Shown here: positions 7,904 to 15,831 of the stretch, piece after piece
Layout: every line of letters begins with the position of its first letter
Numbering within the stretch: the first letter of the stretch is position 1
Position numbers and translations under genes: made by a program
Notes under the pieces: model-generated
What the model was told of the DNA's origin: nothing
The model's input: the letters and a program-made list of their open reading frames with translations, nothing else
Databases searched by the model: none
Origin: Streptomyces qinglanensis
GTDB lineage: Bacteria; Actinomycetota; Actinomycetes; Streptomycetales; Streptomycetaceae
Direction: 5' to 3'
NCBI RefSeq assembly: GCF_900111245.1
Contig: NZ_FOGO01000011.1
Location: 1-64,000, forward strand
DNA length: 64,000 nt

Positions 7904-9671
7904 CGGGGTCGGAGGACTGCTCGTCCGGCAGCCGGTCGCCGGAAGGCCGCGGGGGCGCCCCGAGGACGGTCGGCGGGGGAACGGCGATGCGCCAGCCCGG
8001 GTTGTAGGTGTGCGGGACCGGGTGAAGTCGCCAGCCGGCCCGCGCCGCCCAGGCGGGCAACGGGACGCCGCGCAGGACGAGGGCGTGGGGGCGGCCCCCC
8101 GTGGCAGGACGGCCCGCGGCAGGACGGTCCTCCGCAGCCTGGTGGTCCTCCGCAGCCTGGGGGTCCTCCGCAGCCGGGTGGCCCTGCGCGGCGGGGCGGC
8201 AGCCCGCGGTGTGGGCGACGGGGATGGTGGAGCTGTTCCCGGCCAGTACGCACGGTGGGCGCACCCCGTGCGCGCGCAGGACGCGTTCCATGCGCTGCCA
8301 GTCCTGGCGGGCCGCTGCCTGGATGCCGGAGTGGAGGTCCAACTGGTGGAGTTGGAAACCGAGGTGCAGCAGCGCCGCGGTGGCTCCGAGCGGGGCGAGC
8401 AGCCACAGCTTCCGCGCCGCGCGCGCCCGGCGGAGTGCTCCGCACACGCCCAGTGCGGCCACCGGTGCCAGCAGCGCGTAGGCCGGCAGCAGGAAGCGCG
8501 GCGCCGCGTAGTCCATGAAGAACAGGTACGGGACGGCCACGGCGGCCGCCGCCGCGGTGGGCAGGACCGCCAGTGCTGTACGGCCCTCCTTGCGCGCCGC
8601 GTTGACGCCGAGGGCGAGCAGCGGCGGGATGAGCAGCCACCATGCGGCGGACGCCCATCCGACGGTGACCCCCTCGCAGGGGCGGCAGAGCAGCGGCCCG
8701 TCCAGTGCCGCCGCGTGCCGGAACACGGTGTCCAGGGACAGGTGGAGGTGCATCCCGCCCTGGATGTCACCGGCCGCCCGCACCCGCTCCAGTACGCCGC
8801 CGAAGCGCAGCCGGGCCTCCACGGCCCAGGGGAGCAGCCCGAGCAGCACCCCGGCCGACGCGGCGACCGCGACGCCCGGCGCCGGGGCCGATGCCGATGT
8901 CGACGCCGGGGCTCCGGAGCGTGGCGGCCGGCCCCGTTCCGATCCGCCTGGCCCACGCCCCGGCCCCCGCCGACCCGGGCTCAGCCGGGTCCACAGTGCG
9001 GCCCCGAGCAGCACCGCGACCGGCCAGACGGTGTCGTTGGGCCGTATCAGGGTGGCGGCAGCCAGCGCCGCCGGCACGGCGGCCCAGGTGCGCACCCGGT
9101 CCCGGACCGGTCCGGGACCGCGCCCGGACCCCGGCGCGGCTGCGGACGCGTACGACGCCCCTGGCCCGGACCCGGGCCCGGACGACGACGCCGCCTCGGG
9201 CGCGGGCACGCAGCAGCCGAAGGCCGCGGTCAGCCCCATGGCGACGTAGTGGTTGGGCATCGCGGCACCGGCGTAGAACAGCGCGAACCACACGCTGCTG
9301 TAGAGCGCGGCGGCGAGCGGCACCACGCCTCGGCGGGCGACCGCGCGCAGCCACGGCAGGAAGCCCAGGTAGAGGGCGAGTGCGGCGGCGACGGTCAGAT
9401 AGCAGCGCAGCAGCGGCACGGAGTGGCCGACGGCGGCGACCGGGGCGATCAGCAGCGGCACGCCGCGAGTGCGGGGGGCGCTGAACGGCGTCTCGGGGCC
9501 GTAGGGGACGAAGCGGCTGGCGTAGACGAGTTCGTCCCAGCCGAGCGGCAGGCCGGGGTGGACGACCGCCAGCGAGAGCGCCCCGAAGGCTCCGCAGACC
9601 CCGGCCAGCCACCAGCGGTCCCGGCGGCCGGCCCGTTCGGCATTCCGCGCAGATGTGGGCATGGACGGCAT
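7857..9671 (-). CDS. GT-C type multi-pass membrane glycosyltransferase
   Basis: About 604 residues from the ATG at 9671; a second ATG at 9662 is equally possible. After a basic N-terminus the first helix is followed by LGWDELVYASRF, an early loop Asp-Glu typical of GT-C enzymes (ArnT/PMT-like) that use polyprenyl-phosphate sugars. Many Leu/Ala-rich helices follow, with Ser/Pro/Gly-rich linkers. A late repetitive stretch contains AAEDPQAAEDHQAAEDRPAA. Acceptor and donor cannot be told. Overlaps the channel gene tail-to-tail. Confidence 0.68.
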   Translation of the reverse strand: MPSMPTSARNAERAGRRDRWWLAGVCGAFGALSLAVVHPGLPLGWDELVYASRFVPYGPETPFSAPRTRGVPLLIAPVAAVGHSVPLLRCYLTVAAALALYLGFLPWLRAVARRGVVPLAAALYSSVWFALFYAGAAMPNHYVAMGLTAAFGCCVPAPEAASSSGPGSGPGASYASAAAPGSGRGPGPVRDRVRTWAAVPAALAAATLIRPNDTVWPVAVLLGAALWTRLSPGRRGPGRGPGGSERGRPPRSGAPASTSASAPAPGVAVAASAGVLLGLLPWAVEARLRFGGVLERVRAAGDIQGGMHLHLSLDTVFRHAAALDGPLLCRPCEGVTVGWASAAWWLLIPPLLALGVNAARKEGRTALAVLPTAAAAAVAVPYLFFMDYAAPRFLLPAYALLAPVAALGVCGALRRARAARKLWLLAPLGATAALLHLGFQLHQLDLHSGIQAAARQDWQRMERVLRAHGVRPPCVLAGNSSTIPVAHTAGCRPAAQGHPAAEDPQAAEDHQAAEDRPAAGRPATGGRPHALVLRGVPLPAWAARAGWRLHPVPHTYNPGWRIAVPPPTVLGAPPRPSGDRLPDEQSSDPVTAGEDAAHGRARTR

Positions 9672-9749
9672 CCTGCCGCCGTGGCCGTGCCGTTCGGCGC
9701 AGGCGCCGCCGCGCGCCGGGCCGCGGGCGGGCGGCCGGACCGCGCGGCG

Positions 9750-9762
9750 TACCCTCGCTCGC
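9750..9762 (+). promoter_or_regulatory. Leaderless-type promoter of the HNH nuclease gene
   Basis: TACCCT at 9750-9755 fits TANNNT and is followed by 7 nt and then GTG at 9763. No ribosome-binding site precedes the GTG. This spacing decides the start choice. Confidence 0.5.
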
Positions 9763-10695
9763 GTGGTGGACGTGGACTGGGTGGAGCGGGTCGGCGGGCT
9801 GCGGCAGTGGGCCTCCGGGCCGGAACGGGCGCCGCACAAGCCGCTGTTGCTGCTGTACGCGCTGGGCCGGTTCCAGGCCGCGCCGGAGAGCGGGCTGCGG
9901 TACACGGACGTCGAGGAGGACCTGGCCGGGCTGCTGCGCGAGTACGGTCCGCCCCGCCGGACATCGCCGGGCTATCCCTTCCACCACCTGGTGAGCGACG
10001 GCGTGTGGGAGGTGCGCACGGACTCCGGTGCGGACAGCCCGGGTCCCGGCGTCGGGCGGCTGCGGGAGAGCGGCGCGGTGGGCCGGCTGGTGCCGGAGCT
10101 GCGCACGGCGCTGGACACCGATCCCGCCTTGCTGTCCGTTCTCGCCCGCACGCTTCTCGACCTGCACTTCCCGCCGTCCCTCCAAGAGGACATCGCCGCC
10201 GACGCGGGGCTGGATCTGGAGGCGGCGGACCTGGCGCGGATGACCGGGGTGTCCGGCGGGGCGGCCGAGCGGGCGCGGGTTGCGGTCCGCCGTTTCGTCC
10301 GGGACCCCGGTGCCGCGCGGCGGCTCCGCGCCCGGGTGCTGGCCGCGTACGGCAACCGCTGCGCCTTCTGCGGTTTCGACGGCGCGCTGGGACGCCGCCC
10401 GGTGGGGCTGGAGGCCGCGCATGTGCACTGGTGGGCGTACGACGGGCCCGACGAGCTGTCGAACGCGCTGTGCCTGTGCTCCCTGCATCACAAACTGTTC
10501 GACAAGGGCGTGCTGGGCCTGGACCCGGGGCTGCGGATCACCGTCTCCGCCCGCTTCTCCGGCGCGGGCGCCGCGGCCCGTGCCCAGGTCCGGGAACTGG
10601 CCGGCCGCCCGGTGGCGGCGCCGGAAGAGGCCGGGGCGGAGCCGGTCGCCGCGCCCTACGCGCGGTGGCACACCACACAGGTCTTCCGGGCCTAG
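9763..10695 (+). CDS. HNH restriction-type nuclease resembling phosphorothioate-DNA-dependent enzymes
   Basis: About 310 residues. The N-terminal half (GPERAPHKPLLLLYALGRF, later GYPFHHLVSDGVWEV) looks like the sulfur-binding domain of ScoMcrA/SprMcrA-type type IV enzymes, which read DNA phosphorothioation. The C-terminal part from about residue 195 is an HNH nuclease: C-x2-C in RCAFCGF, then EAAHVHWW, DELSNALCLCSLHH and KLFDKGVLGL. In the family such enzymes cut DNA carrying sulfur (and sometimes methyl) modification from incoming elements. It is shorter than SRA-containing ScoMcrA, so it fits the SBD-HNH layout. No dnd or ssp modification genes are in the window. It is divergent from the glycosyltransferase and has a leaderless-type promoter. 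Confidence 0.78.
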   Translation: MVDVDWVERVGGLRQWASGPERAPHKPLLLLYALGRFQAAPESGLRYTDVEEDLAGLLREYGPPRRTSPGYPFHHLVSDGVWEVRTDSGADSPGPGVGRLRESGAVGRLVPELRTALDTDPALLSVLARTLLDLHFPPSLQEDIAADAGLDLEAADLARMTGVSGGAAERARVAVRRFVRDPGAARRLRARVLAAYGNRCAFCGFDGALGRRPVGLEAAHVHWWAYDGPDELSNALCLCSLHHKLFDKGVLGLDPGLRITVSARFSGAGAAARAQVRELAGRPVAAPEEAGAEPVAAPYARWHTTQVFRA

Positions 10696-10722
10696 TCCGG
10701 GGGGCAACGGGCCGGTTCGAGG

Positions 10723-11193
10723 TCAGCGGGCCGGTTCGGGAGGGTCGGCCGCCGCGCCCCACTCCCACATGGCCTGCAGTACGGGCCCCAGGGCGCGGCC
10801 TTGCGCGGTGAGCCGGTAGCGGACCGTGGTGGGCCAGCCCGGGGAGCGGTCCCGGAGCACGACGCCGGCGTCGGCGAGTTGGCGGAGCCGCTCGGTGAGG
10901 GTCTTGTCGGAGAGGCCGGGCAGGGCGGCGGCGAGTTGGCTGTAGGTGTGCGGGCGGCGCAGGAGTTCCCGTACGACCAGGGTCGTCCAGCGGCCGCGCA
11001 GCGCGTGCAGGGTGATCTCGACGGGGCAGGACGGCGCGGGCGCGTCCGCCTCGGCCCGCGGGTCGTCGGGCAGCCCGGGACGCGGGGCGTCCGGCACATC
11101 GGCCCGCTGGGCGTCCGGCAGTCGGGCCCGCGGGTCGTCCGGCAGGCCGGGACGGGCGGGGCGGGGGCCGCAACTGACCGTTCGGTGAGTCAC
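10723..11193 (-). CDS. HxlR-family winged-helix regulator
   Basis: A 156-residue protein. The C-terminal 105 residues are a typical HxlR domain: CPVEITLHALRGRWTTLVV, RELLRRPHTYSQLAAALPGLS, DKTLTERLRQL, then a wing ending in YRLTAQGRALGPVL. The first 50 residues are an unusual Asp/Pro/Arg-rich repetitive leader (units like GLPDDPRA and VPDAPRP). A start nearer the domain cannot be excluded. It is divergent from the SnoaL-like gene, separated by about 77 bp, and probably regulates it; the usual pattern is response to a redox or aromatic signal, but nothing here identifies it. Confidence 0.85.
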   Translation of the reverse strand: MTHRTVSCGPRPARPGLPDDPRARLPDAQRADVPDAPRPGLPDDPRAEADAPAPSCPVEITLHALRGRWTTLVVRELLRRPHTYSQLAAALPGLSDKTLTERLRQLADAGVVLRDRSPGWPTTVRYRLTAQGRALGPVLQAMWEWGAAADPPEPAR

Positions 11194-11270
11194 GTCGGCG
11201 GGTCCTAACGTCGGCGGTGTCCGTGTGCGCCGAGCGTACGGCGCCGTCCCGGCCGAGGAGGAGCAGCACT

Positions 11271-11678
11271 GTGCACAGCGAGAGCAGTCCGACCGACAAC
11301 TGGTCCCCGCCGGTGGCCCGCGCGGCCGCCGACGTTCCGGCGGTGTTCGCGGAGCGGTTCAACTCGGGGCGGCCGGAGGCGGTGGCCGGGATGTACGAGG
11401 AGGGCGCCGTGTTCGTCGCGCCGGACGGCAGGGTGGCCGACTCGCCGGAGGGCATCGCGCGCGCGAACGCGGAGTTCCTGGGGCTCGGCCTGCCGATCAC
11501 CGTGCGGCCCCGGCACGTCTGTCCGGCGGGGGACACGGCGCTGCTGATCGTGGACTGGGAGATCGAGGGCACCGGCCCGGACGGGCGTCCGCTGCACCTT
11601 CAGGGGACGGCGACCGATGTGGCCCGGCGGGGCGCCGACGGGGTGTGGCGCTATGTGATCGACCGCCCGGTGGGGTAG
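11271..11678 (+). CDS. SnoaL-like/NTF2-fold protein
   Basis: From GTG 11271, preceded by GAGGAGGAG at about 8 nt, the product has 135 residues. The pattern DVPAVFAERFNSGRPEAVAG, MYEEGAVFVAPDGR then IARANAEFL, and DTALLIVDWEIEG matches ketosteroid-isomerase-like NTF2-fold proteins of the nuclear transport factor 2 family. Members are often small-molecule isomerases/hydrolases or ligand-binding proteins. The target of the divergent HxlR regulator is most simply this gene. No substrate can be inferred. Confidence 0.78.
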   Translation: MHSESSPTDNWSPPVARAAADVPAVFAERFNSGRPEAVAGMYEEGAVFVAPDGRVADSPEGIARANAEFLGLGLPITVRPRHVCPAGDTALLIVDWEIEGTGPDGRPLHLQGTATDVARRGADGVWRYVIDRPVG

Positions 11679-11718
11679 CGGGTCGACCGCCCCGTGGGGT
11701 GGCCGGGGGCCGCCGGCG

Positions 11719-12069
11719 TCACGACTCCTGGGCCATCGCCCGGTGGAAGGCGGCCGCCATGGAGGCGGGGTCGTAGTCGTCGCCGACGCCCTGCGCGATG
11801 ATCACGTCTCCGTCGATGTGCGCCGTGCGCAGCGGGAGCAGTTCCTGGTACTCCGGGGAGTCGTACCAGGCGCGGACCGTCTCCCGGTCGGGGAACTCGA
11901 TGACGGCGACCCCGCCGGCCCAGGAGCCCTCCACCACCTCGGGGGCGCCGCCGTGGACGAGGAAGCGCCCCTGGTAGGGGTCGAGGCTTGCCTGGATGCG
12001 CTCGACGTAGGTGACGAGGTCGGTGTGGATCTCGCGGTTGCGCAGCCGGGCTATCGCGTACGCGGTCAT
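11719..12069 (-). CDS. DUF1330 family protein
   Basis: A 116-residue protein beginning MTAYAIARLRNREIHTDLV, with GGRFLVHGG-like core (YQGRFLVHGGAPEVVEG), VAVIEFPDRETVRAWYDSPE and YQELLPLRTAHIDGDVIIAQG. This is the ferredoxin-like DUF1330 fold (dimeric alpha-beta barrel relatives), whose function is not established. GGAGGTC precedes the ATG at 12069 by 5 nt, supporting this start over a frame extended to 12186. Convergent with the SnoaL-like gene. Confidence 0.88.
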   Translation of the reverse strand: MTAYAIARLRNREIHTDLVTYVERIQASLDPYQGRFLVHGGAPEVVEGSWAGGVAVIEFPDRETVRAWYDSPEYQELLPLRTAHIDGDVIIAQGVGDDYDPASMAAAFHRAMAQES

Positions 12070-12181
12070 GGGGGACCTCCGGAGGCCGAGTGGCGATTCT
12101 GGTGCGGAACGCTGTGCAGTACGACCAGTTTCGCCGCGTGGCGGCCCGGGGGCGATGACCCGGCAGGTAAGGGCGGGCCCG

Positions 12182-12226
12182 CACACGGCTGCGGGCCCCG
12201 CATGTCGCGGGGCCCGCAGCCGTGTG
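12182..12226. terminator. Perfect 20-bp hairpin downstream of the L,D-transpeptidase
   Basis: Arms at 12182-12201 and 12207-12226 are exact reverse complements (CACACGGCTGCGGGCCCCGC) with a 5-nt loop ATGTC. It lies 18 bp past the stop of the minus-strand lipoprotein gene. There is no U-tract, as usual in streptomycetes. Confidence 0.85.
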
Positions 12227-12243
12227 GAGGAGGTGTCAGCGGA

Positions 12244-13491
12244 TCAGACCGCGGATCCGGCCTTCCACTCCGACCAGCTCATGTTCCAGCCGTTGAGGCC
12301 GTTGTCGGGCTGGATCGTCTTGTCCGGGGAGCCCTCGACCACGACGACGTCGCCGATCATCGAGTTCTCGTAGAACCAGCCGGCGTCGGTGGAGGTGCTG
12401 CCCGCGCCGCGGGTGTCCTTGAGGCCGACGCAACCGTGGCTGGTGTTGCCGGAGCCGAAGGGCGCGCCCCAGTAGTTGCCGTGGATGAAGGTGCCCGAGG
12501 TGGACAGCCGCATGGCGTGCGGCACGTCCGGGATGTCGTAGCCCTCGGAGCCCTTGCGGCCGAACCCGACGGTGTTGCCGTCCATCCGGGTCTCCTTGTG
12601 CTTCTCGGAGATCACCATCTGTCCGTTGTACGTGGGGTTCTTCGCGCTGCCGGCCGAGATCGGGATGGTCTTGACGACCTTGCCGTCGCGCTCGACCTTC
12701 ATCTTGTAGGACTTCACATCGACCGTGCTGACCTGCTTGCGCCCGATGTTGAAGGTGACCTTCTTGTCCTGGACGCCGACGTTGCCGTTGCCCGCCTTCA
12801 CACCGTCGAGGCCGAGGTCGAGGGTGACCTTGGTGTTGGGCTTCCAGTAGTCCTCGGGACGGAAGTCGAGGCGGTCGTTGCCGAACCAGTGGCCGACGAC
12901 CTCCTGGCCGCTGCTGGAGCTGACCTTGATCGCGGACTGGACGGCCTTCTTGTTCTGGATCTGCTTGTCGAAGGTGATGGAGACCGGCATGCCGACCCCG
13001 ACCGTGGACCCGTCCTGACCGGCGTAGGTGCCGATGAAGCTGTGCTCGGGTGCGACGGTGGTGAAGGTCCGGTTCTCGACGGCCTTGCGGCCCTCGCCGT
13101 CCTTGGCCGTGGCGCTGATCTCGTACTTGGTGGCCCGCTCGAGTTGCTTGCCGGGCTTCCAGCTCTTGCCGTCGGAGCCGAGGCTGCCCTCTATGGTGGC
13201 GCCGCTCTGGACCGCCTTCAGGCTCACCTTGGTGAGCTTGCCGCCGGTGACGGTGACGTTGCCGCCGGTGTTGATGCTGGCGTTGTCGGCGCCGTCCTTG
13301 GCGGAGATCTTTATTCGGGCGGACGAGCTGTCCTTCTCGGCGGATATGTCGTTCTTGGTGGCCGACTTCTCGGTGTCGTCACCGTCGTCACCACCGCCGC
13401 AGGCGCTCAGCGTGAGCACCCCACCGAGCAGCGCGGCCGTGACCGCGAGACCCCTGCGGTGCTTCCCACCCGTCATCACTGGCTTCTCCAT
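12244..13491 (-). CDS. L,D-transpeptidase lipoprotein (YkuD domain)
   Basis: About 415 residues from ATG 13491 (GAAGG 4 nt upstream); an alternative ATG at 13509 also has a GGGGAG site. The N-terminus KHRRGLAVTAALLGG followed by VLTLSACGGG is a lipoprotein signal with the lipobox LSAC. Two Ig-like domains follow, then a YkuD catalytic domain with H-x-N-Y-W and the active-site block TSHGCVGL (nucleophile Cys). L,D-transpeptidases form 3-3 peptidoglycan crosslinks, or attach proteins, on the outer face of the membrane. The layout matches actinobacterial LdtMt2-like enzymes. The gene is monocistronic and ends in a strong hairpin. Confidence 0.93.
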   Translation of the reverse strand: MEKPVMTGGKHRRGLAVTAALLGGVLTLSACGGGDDGDDTEKSATKNDISAEKDSSSARIKISAKDGADNASINTGGNVTVTGGKLTKVSLKAVQSGATIEGSLGSDGKSWKPGKQLERATKYEISATAKDGEGRKAVENRTFTTVAPEHSFIGTYAGQDGSTVGVGMPVSITFDKQIQNKKAVQSAIKVSSSSGQEVVGHWFGNDRLDFRPEDYWKPNTKVTLDLGLDGVKAGNGNVGVQDKKVTFNIGRKQVSTVDVKSYKMKVERDGKVVKTIPISAGSAKNPTYNGQMVISEKHKETRMDGNTVGFGRKGSEGYDIPDVPHAMRLSTSGTFIHGNYWGAPFGSGNTSHGCVGLKDTRGAGSTSTDAGWFYENSMIGDVVVVEGSPDKTIQPDNGLNGWNMSWSEWKAGSAV

Positions 13492-13796
13492 CTGCCTTCG
13501 GAACCCCATGTCTCCCCGGTAAAAAGCTGCGCAGCCCCCACAGCGTCCGAAATCGGACATGTGCGCTCCAGCTCTTTGCACAAGAACGCACCGGGGACTA
13601 TGACCGGTTCCACTTTCTGTCAAACTGTGGTCCAGGACACCTGTCCGCCTGGTATGTGACCTCTCCTGGTTCCCAGGAAAAGCGGAAGTATGACTTCCCC
13701 CTTGCCTCCGCTTCTCAGTAACATCGGCCCGCGTACGGCCAGTTCACCACTGACCCCCAAGCCGTACGCCGTACCCACGCACCCAGGAGGGCGTTC

Positions 13797-13991
13797 GTGT
13801 CCGAGGCCGGACCCTCGAAGCTGTCAGTCCACCGCCGCCCTCTGGCCACTGCCGCGGCGGCCGGCGGAGTCCTGCTCGCTCTCGGGTTCGTACCCACCGC
13901 CAACGCTACCCCCGAAAAACCTGAACATCCCACCCATCACAGCAACTCTGTGACGCGGTTGGAACATGCCGGGGGCGCGGCGGCGGAGTGA
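13797..13991 (+). CDS. Small secreted protein
   Basis: Sixty-four residues from GTG 13797, preceded by AGGAGG at 7 nt, a strong site that decides the start. The sequence is a signal peptide (SVHRRPLATAAAAGGVLLAL, then GFVPTANA) followed by a short mature part rich in His, Pro and Glu (TPEKPEHPTHHSNSVTRLEH). The mature peptide would be only about 27 residues. Either it is a short secreted peptide or the 3' end has been lost to a frameshift; the next 150 bp give no obvious continuation. Function unknown. Confidence 0.6.
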   Translation: MSEAGPSKLSVHRRPLATAAAAGGVLLALGFVPTANATPEKPEHPTHHSNSVTRLEHAGGAAAE

Positions 13992-14039
13992 CCAACCGGT
14001 CACCCCGGGCGACGCCGCTTCAGCTCCCCCGCTTCACTT

Positions 14040-14083
14040 CCGCCGCCGCACCGCCGCCGCACCGCCGCCGCACCGCCGCCGCA
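14040..14083. repeat. Four exact 11-bp tandem repeats
   Basis: The unit ccgccgccgca occurs four times without a mismatch. It is non-coding, between the small secreted-protein gene and the end of hutH. The period of 11 is one helical turn; likely a slippage-prone variable-number repeat. Confidence 0.9.
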
Positions 14084-14149
14084 CCGGCCCCGGACGCCGG
14101 CTCCCCGCCACGCGCGCCTGGCGCGGTCCGTACGGGCCGGGCCGGCCGG

Positions 14150-15703
14150 CTAGGCGAGCGGCCCGGTGACCGGCCGGATCGCGTCCAGGAGCGCGCCGGA
14201 GCGGACGAAGCCCTCGGCGGCTGCCAGGTCGGGCGCGAGGTAGCGGTCCCCGCCCGGCCCTCCGGCCCCGGCCTCGCGCAGCCCCGCGATCACGGCCCGC
14301 GCCGCCTCCCCGGGCACCAGTCCGGCCGTCCCGGAGCGCAGCTCGACGGCCCGGGCCGCCGCGTACACCTCGACGCCGATCACCCGGGCGAGTCCGTCCA
14401 CTGCCGTGCGCAGCTTCCGGGCCGCCGACCAGCCCATCGACACATGGTCCTCCTGCATCGCCGAGGACGGGATGGAGTCGACGGAAGCCGGCACCGCCAG
14501 CCGCTTCAGCTCGCTGACCAGCGCGGCCTGCGTGTACTGGGCGATCATCAGCCCGGAGTCCACCCCCGCGTCATGGGCCAGGAACGGCGGCAGGCCGTGG
14601 GAGCGGTTCTTGTCCAGCAGCCGGTCGGTGCGGCGCTCGGCGATCGAGGCGAGGTCCGCGACGGCGACGGCGAGGAAGTCGAGGACGTAGGCGACCGGGG
14701 CTCCGTGGAAGTTCCCGTTGGACTCGACCCGCCCGTCGGGCAGCACCACGGGGTTGTCCACGGAGGAGGCCAGCTCCCGCTCGGCGACGGCGCGGGCGTG
14801 CGCGAGCGTGTCCCGGCCCGCTCCGGCGACCTGCGGGGCACAGCGCACCGAGTAGGCGTCCTGCACCCGCGGCGCGTCGTCCTGGTGGTGACCGGTGAGT
14901 CCCGACCCCTCCAGCACCTTGAGCATGTTGGCCGCGCTGGCGGCCTGCCCCGGGTGCGGCCGGACGGCGTGCAGTTCGGGGGCGAGCACCCGGTCGGTCC
15001 CCAGCAGCGCCTCCAGCGACAGGGCCGCCGCGACATCGGCCGAGCTGAACAGCCGGGCGAGGTCGGCGCACGCCATCAGCAGCATGCCGAGCATCCCGTC
15101 GGTGCCGTTGAGGAGCGCCAGCCCCTCCTTCTCGCGCAGTTCCACGGGGGTGAGGCCGTGCTCGGCGAGCAGCTCGGCGGCGGGGCGCAGCACGCCGTCC
15201 GGGCCCTCCGCCTCGCCCTCGCCCATCAGCGTGAGGGCGCAGTGGGAGAGCGGGGCGAGGTCGCCGGAGCAGCCGAGCGAGCCGTACTCGTGGACCAGCG
15301 GTGTGATGCCCGCGTTGAGCAGGTCGGCCATGGCCTGGGCCACCTCGGGGCGTACCCCGGTGCGGCCGGAGGCGAGGGTCTTCAGCCGCAGGAACATCAG
15401 CGCGCGCACCACCTCGCGCTCCACCCGCGGGCCCATTCCCGCGGCGTGCGAGCGGACGATGTTGCGCTGGAGCTGAGCGCGCAGGTCCGGGCCGATGTGG
15501 CGGACGGCGAGGGCGCCGAAGCCGGTGGAGACACCGTAGACCGGGTCGGGCTTGGCGGCGAGGTCGTCGATGAAGCGGCGGGCGGTGCGCAGCGCTTCGC
15601 GGGCCTCTTCATCCAGTTCGACGCGGGCCCCGTCCCGGGCCACGGCGACGACCTCCTCGGGGCTGGTGCCCGAGCTCCCGACGACCACAGTGTGCATATT
15701 CAT
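14150..15703 (-). CDS. hutH: Histidine ammonia-lyase
   Basis: HutH deaminates L-histidine to trans-urocanate, the first step of histidine use. Length 517 residues from ATG 15703. The catalytic MIO cofactor triad is in YGSLGCSGDLAPLSH (Cys145-Ser146-Gly147); most bacteria have Ala-Ser-Gly, but Cys is, to my recollection, usual in Streptomyces. Other family blocks are VYGVSTGFGAL, LLNGTDGMLG, QDAYSVRCAPQV, NPVVLPDGRVESNGNFHG and SSAMQEDHVSMGW. It is divergent from a TetR gene across a region with an inverted repeat. No other hut genes are linked, as in S. coelicolor. Confidence 0.96.
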   Translation of the reverse strand: MNMHTVVVGSSGTSPEEVVAVARDGARVELDEEAREALRTARRFIDDLAAKPDPVYGVSTGFGALAVRHIGPDLRAQLQRNIVRSHAAGMGPRVEREVVRALMFLRLKTLASGRTGVRPEVAQAMADLLNAGITPLVHEYGSLGCSGDLAPLSHCALTLMGEGEAEGPDGVLRPAAELLAEHGLTPVELREKEGLALLNGTDGMLGMLLMACADLARLFSSADVAAALSLEALLGTDRVLAPELHAVRPHPGQAASAANMLKVLEGSGLTGHHQDDAPRVQDAYSVRCAPQVAGAGRDTLAHARAVAERELASSVDNPVVLPDGRVESNGNFHGAPVAYVLDFLAVAVADLASIAERRTDRLLDKNRSHGLPPFLAHDAGVDSGLMIAQYTQAALVSELKRLAVPASVDSIPSSAMQEDHVSMGWSAARKLRTAVDGLARVIGVEVYAAARAVELRSGTAGLVPGEAARAVIAGLREAGAGGPGGDRYLAPDLAAAEGFVRSGALLDAIRPVTGPLA

Positions 15704-15756
15704 ATTCACGAACCCTAGTGAGTGAATTGCCATCTGTCACGAGGCGCCGACCCGCC

Positions 15757-15796
15757 CCCTAGGAAATCTAGTTTTCTTCCTAGGGCTCCTAGTTTT
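15757..15796. promoter_or_regulatory. Probable operator between hutH and the TetR gene
   Basis: An inverted repeat CCCTAGGAA (15757-15765) and TTCCTAGGG (15777-15785), with exact 9-bp arms and an 11-bp spacer. It overlaps direct repeats CTAGTTTT at 15768 and 15789. The AT-rich patch stands out strongly. It probably binds the adjacent TetR protein; which of the two divergent promoters it controls is not shown. Confidence 0.6.
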
Positions 15797-15831
15797 AGGC
15801 TGCGGACCGTACGCGGCCGACGCCGGAGAGG

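Noticed and set aside
7878..10811. Very long plus-strand open frame (over 900 codons) opposite the glycosyltransferase gene
   Set aside because: It is the antisense shadow of GC-biased genes, with Arg/Gly/Ala/Pro-rich composition and no domain; the minus-strand glycosyltransferase has proper helices and the HNH gene lies in another frame.
14562..14600. HutH Cys-Ser-Gly cofactor triad (residues 145-147) as a novelty
   Set aside because: Although different from the Ala-Ser-Gly of most bacteria, Cys is to my recollection the usual residue in Streptomyces HutH. The triad itself lies near 15263-15271.
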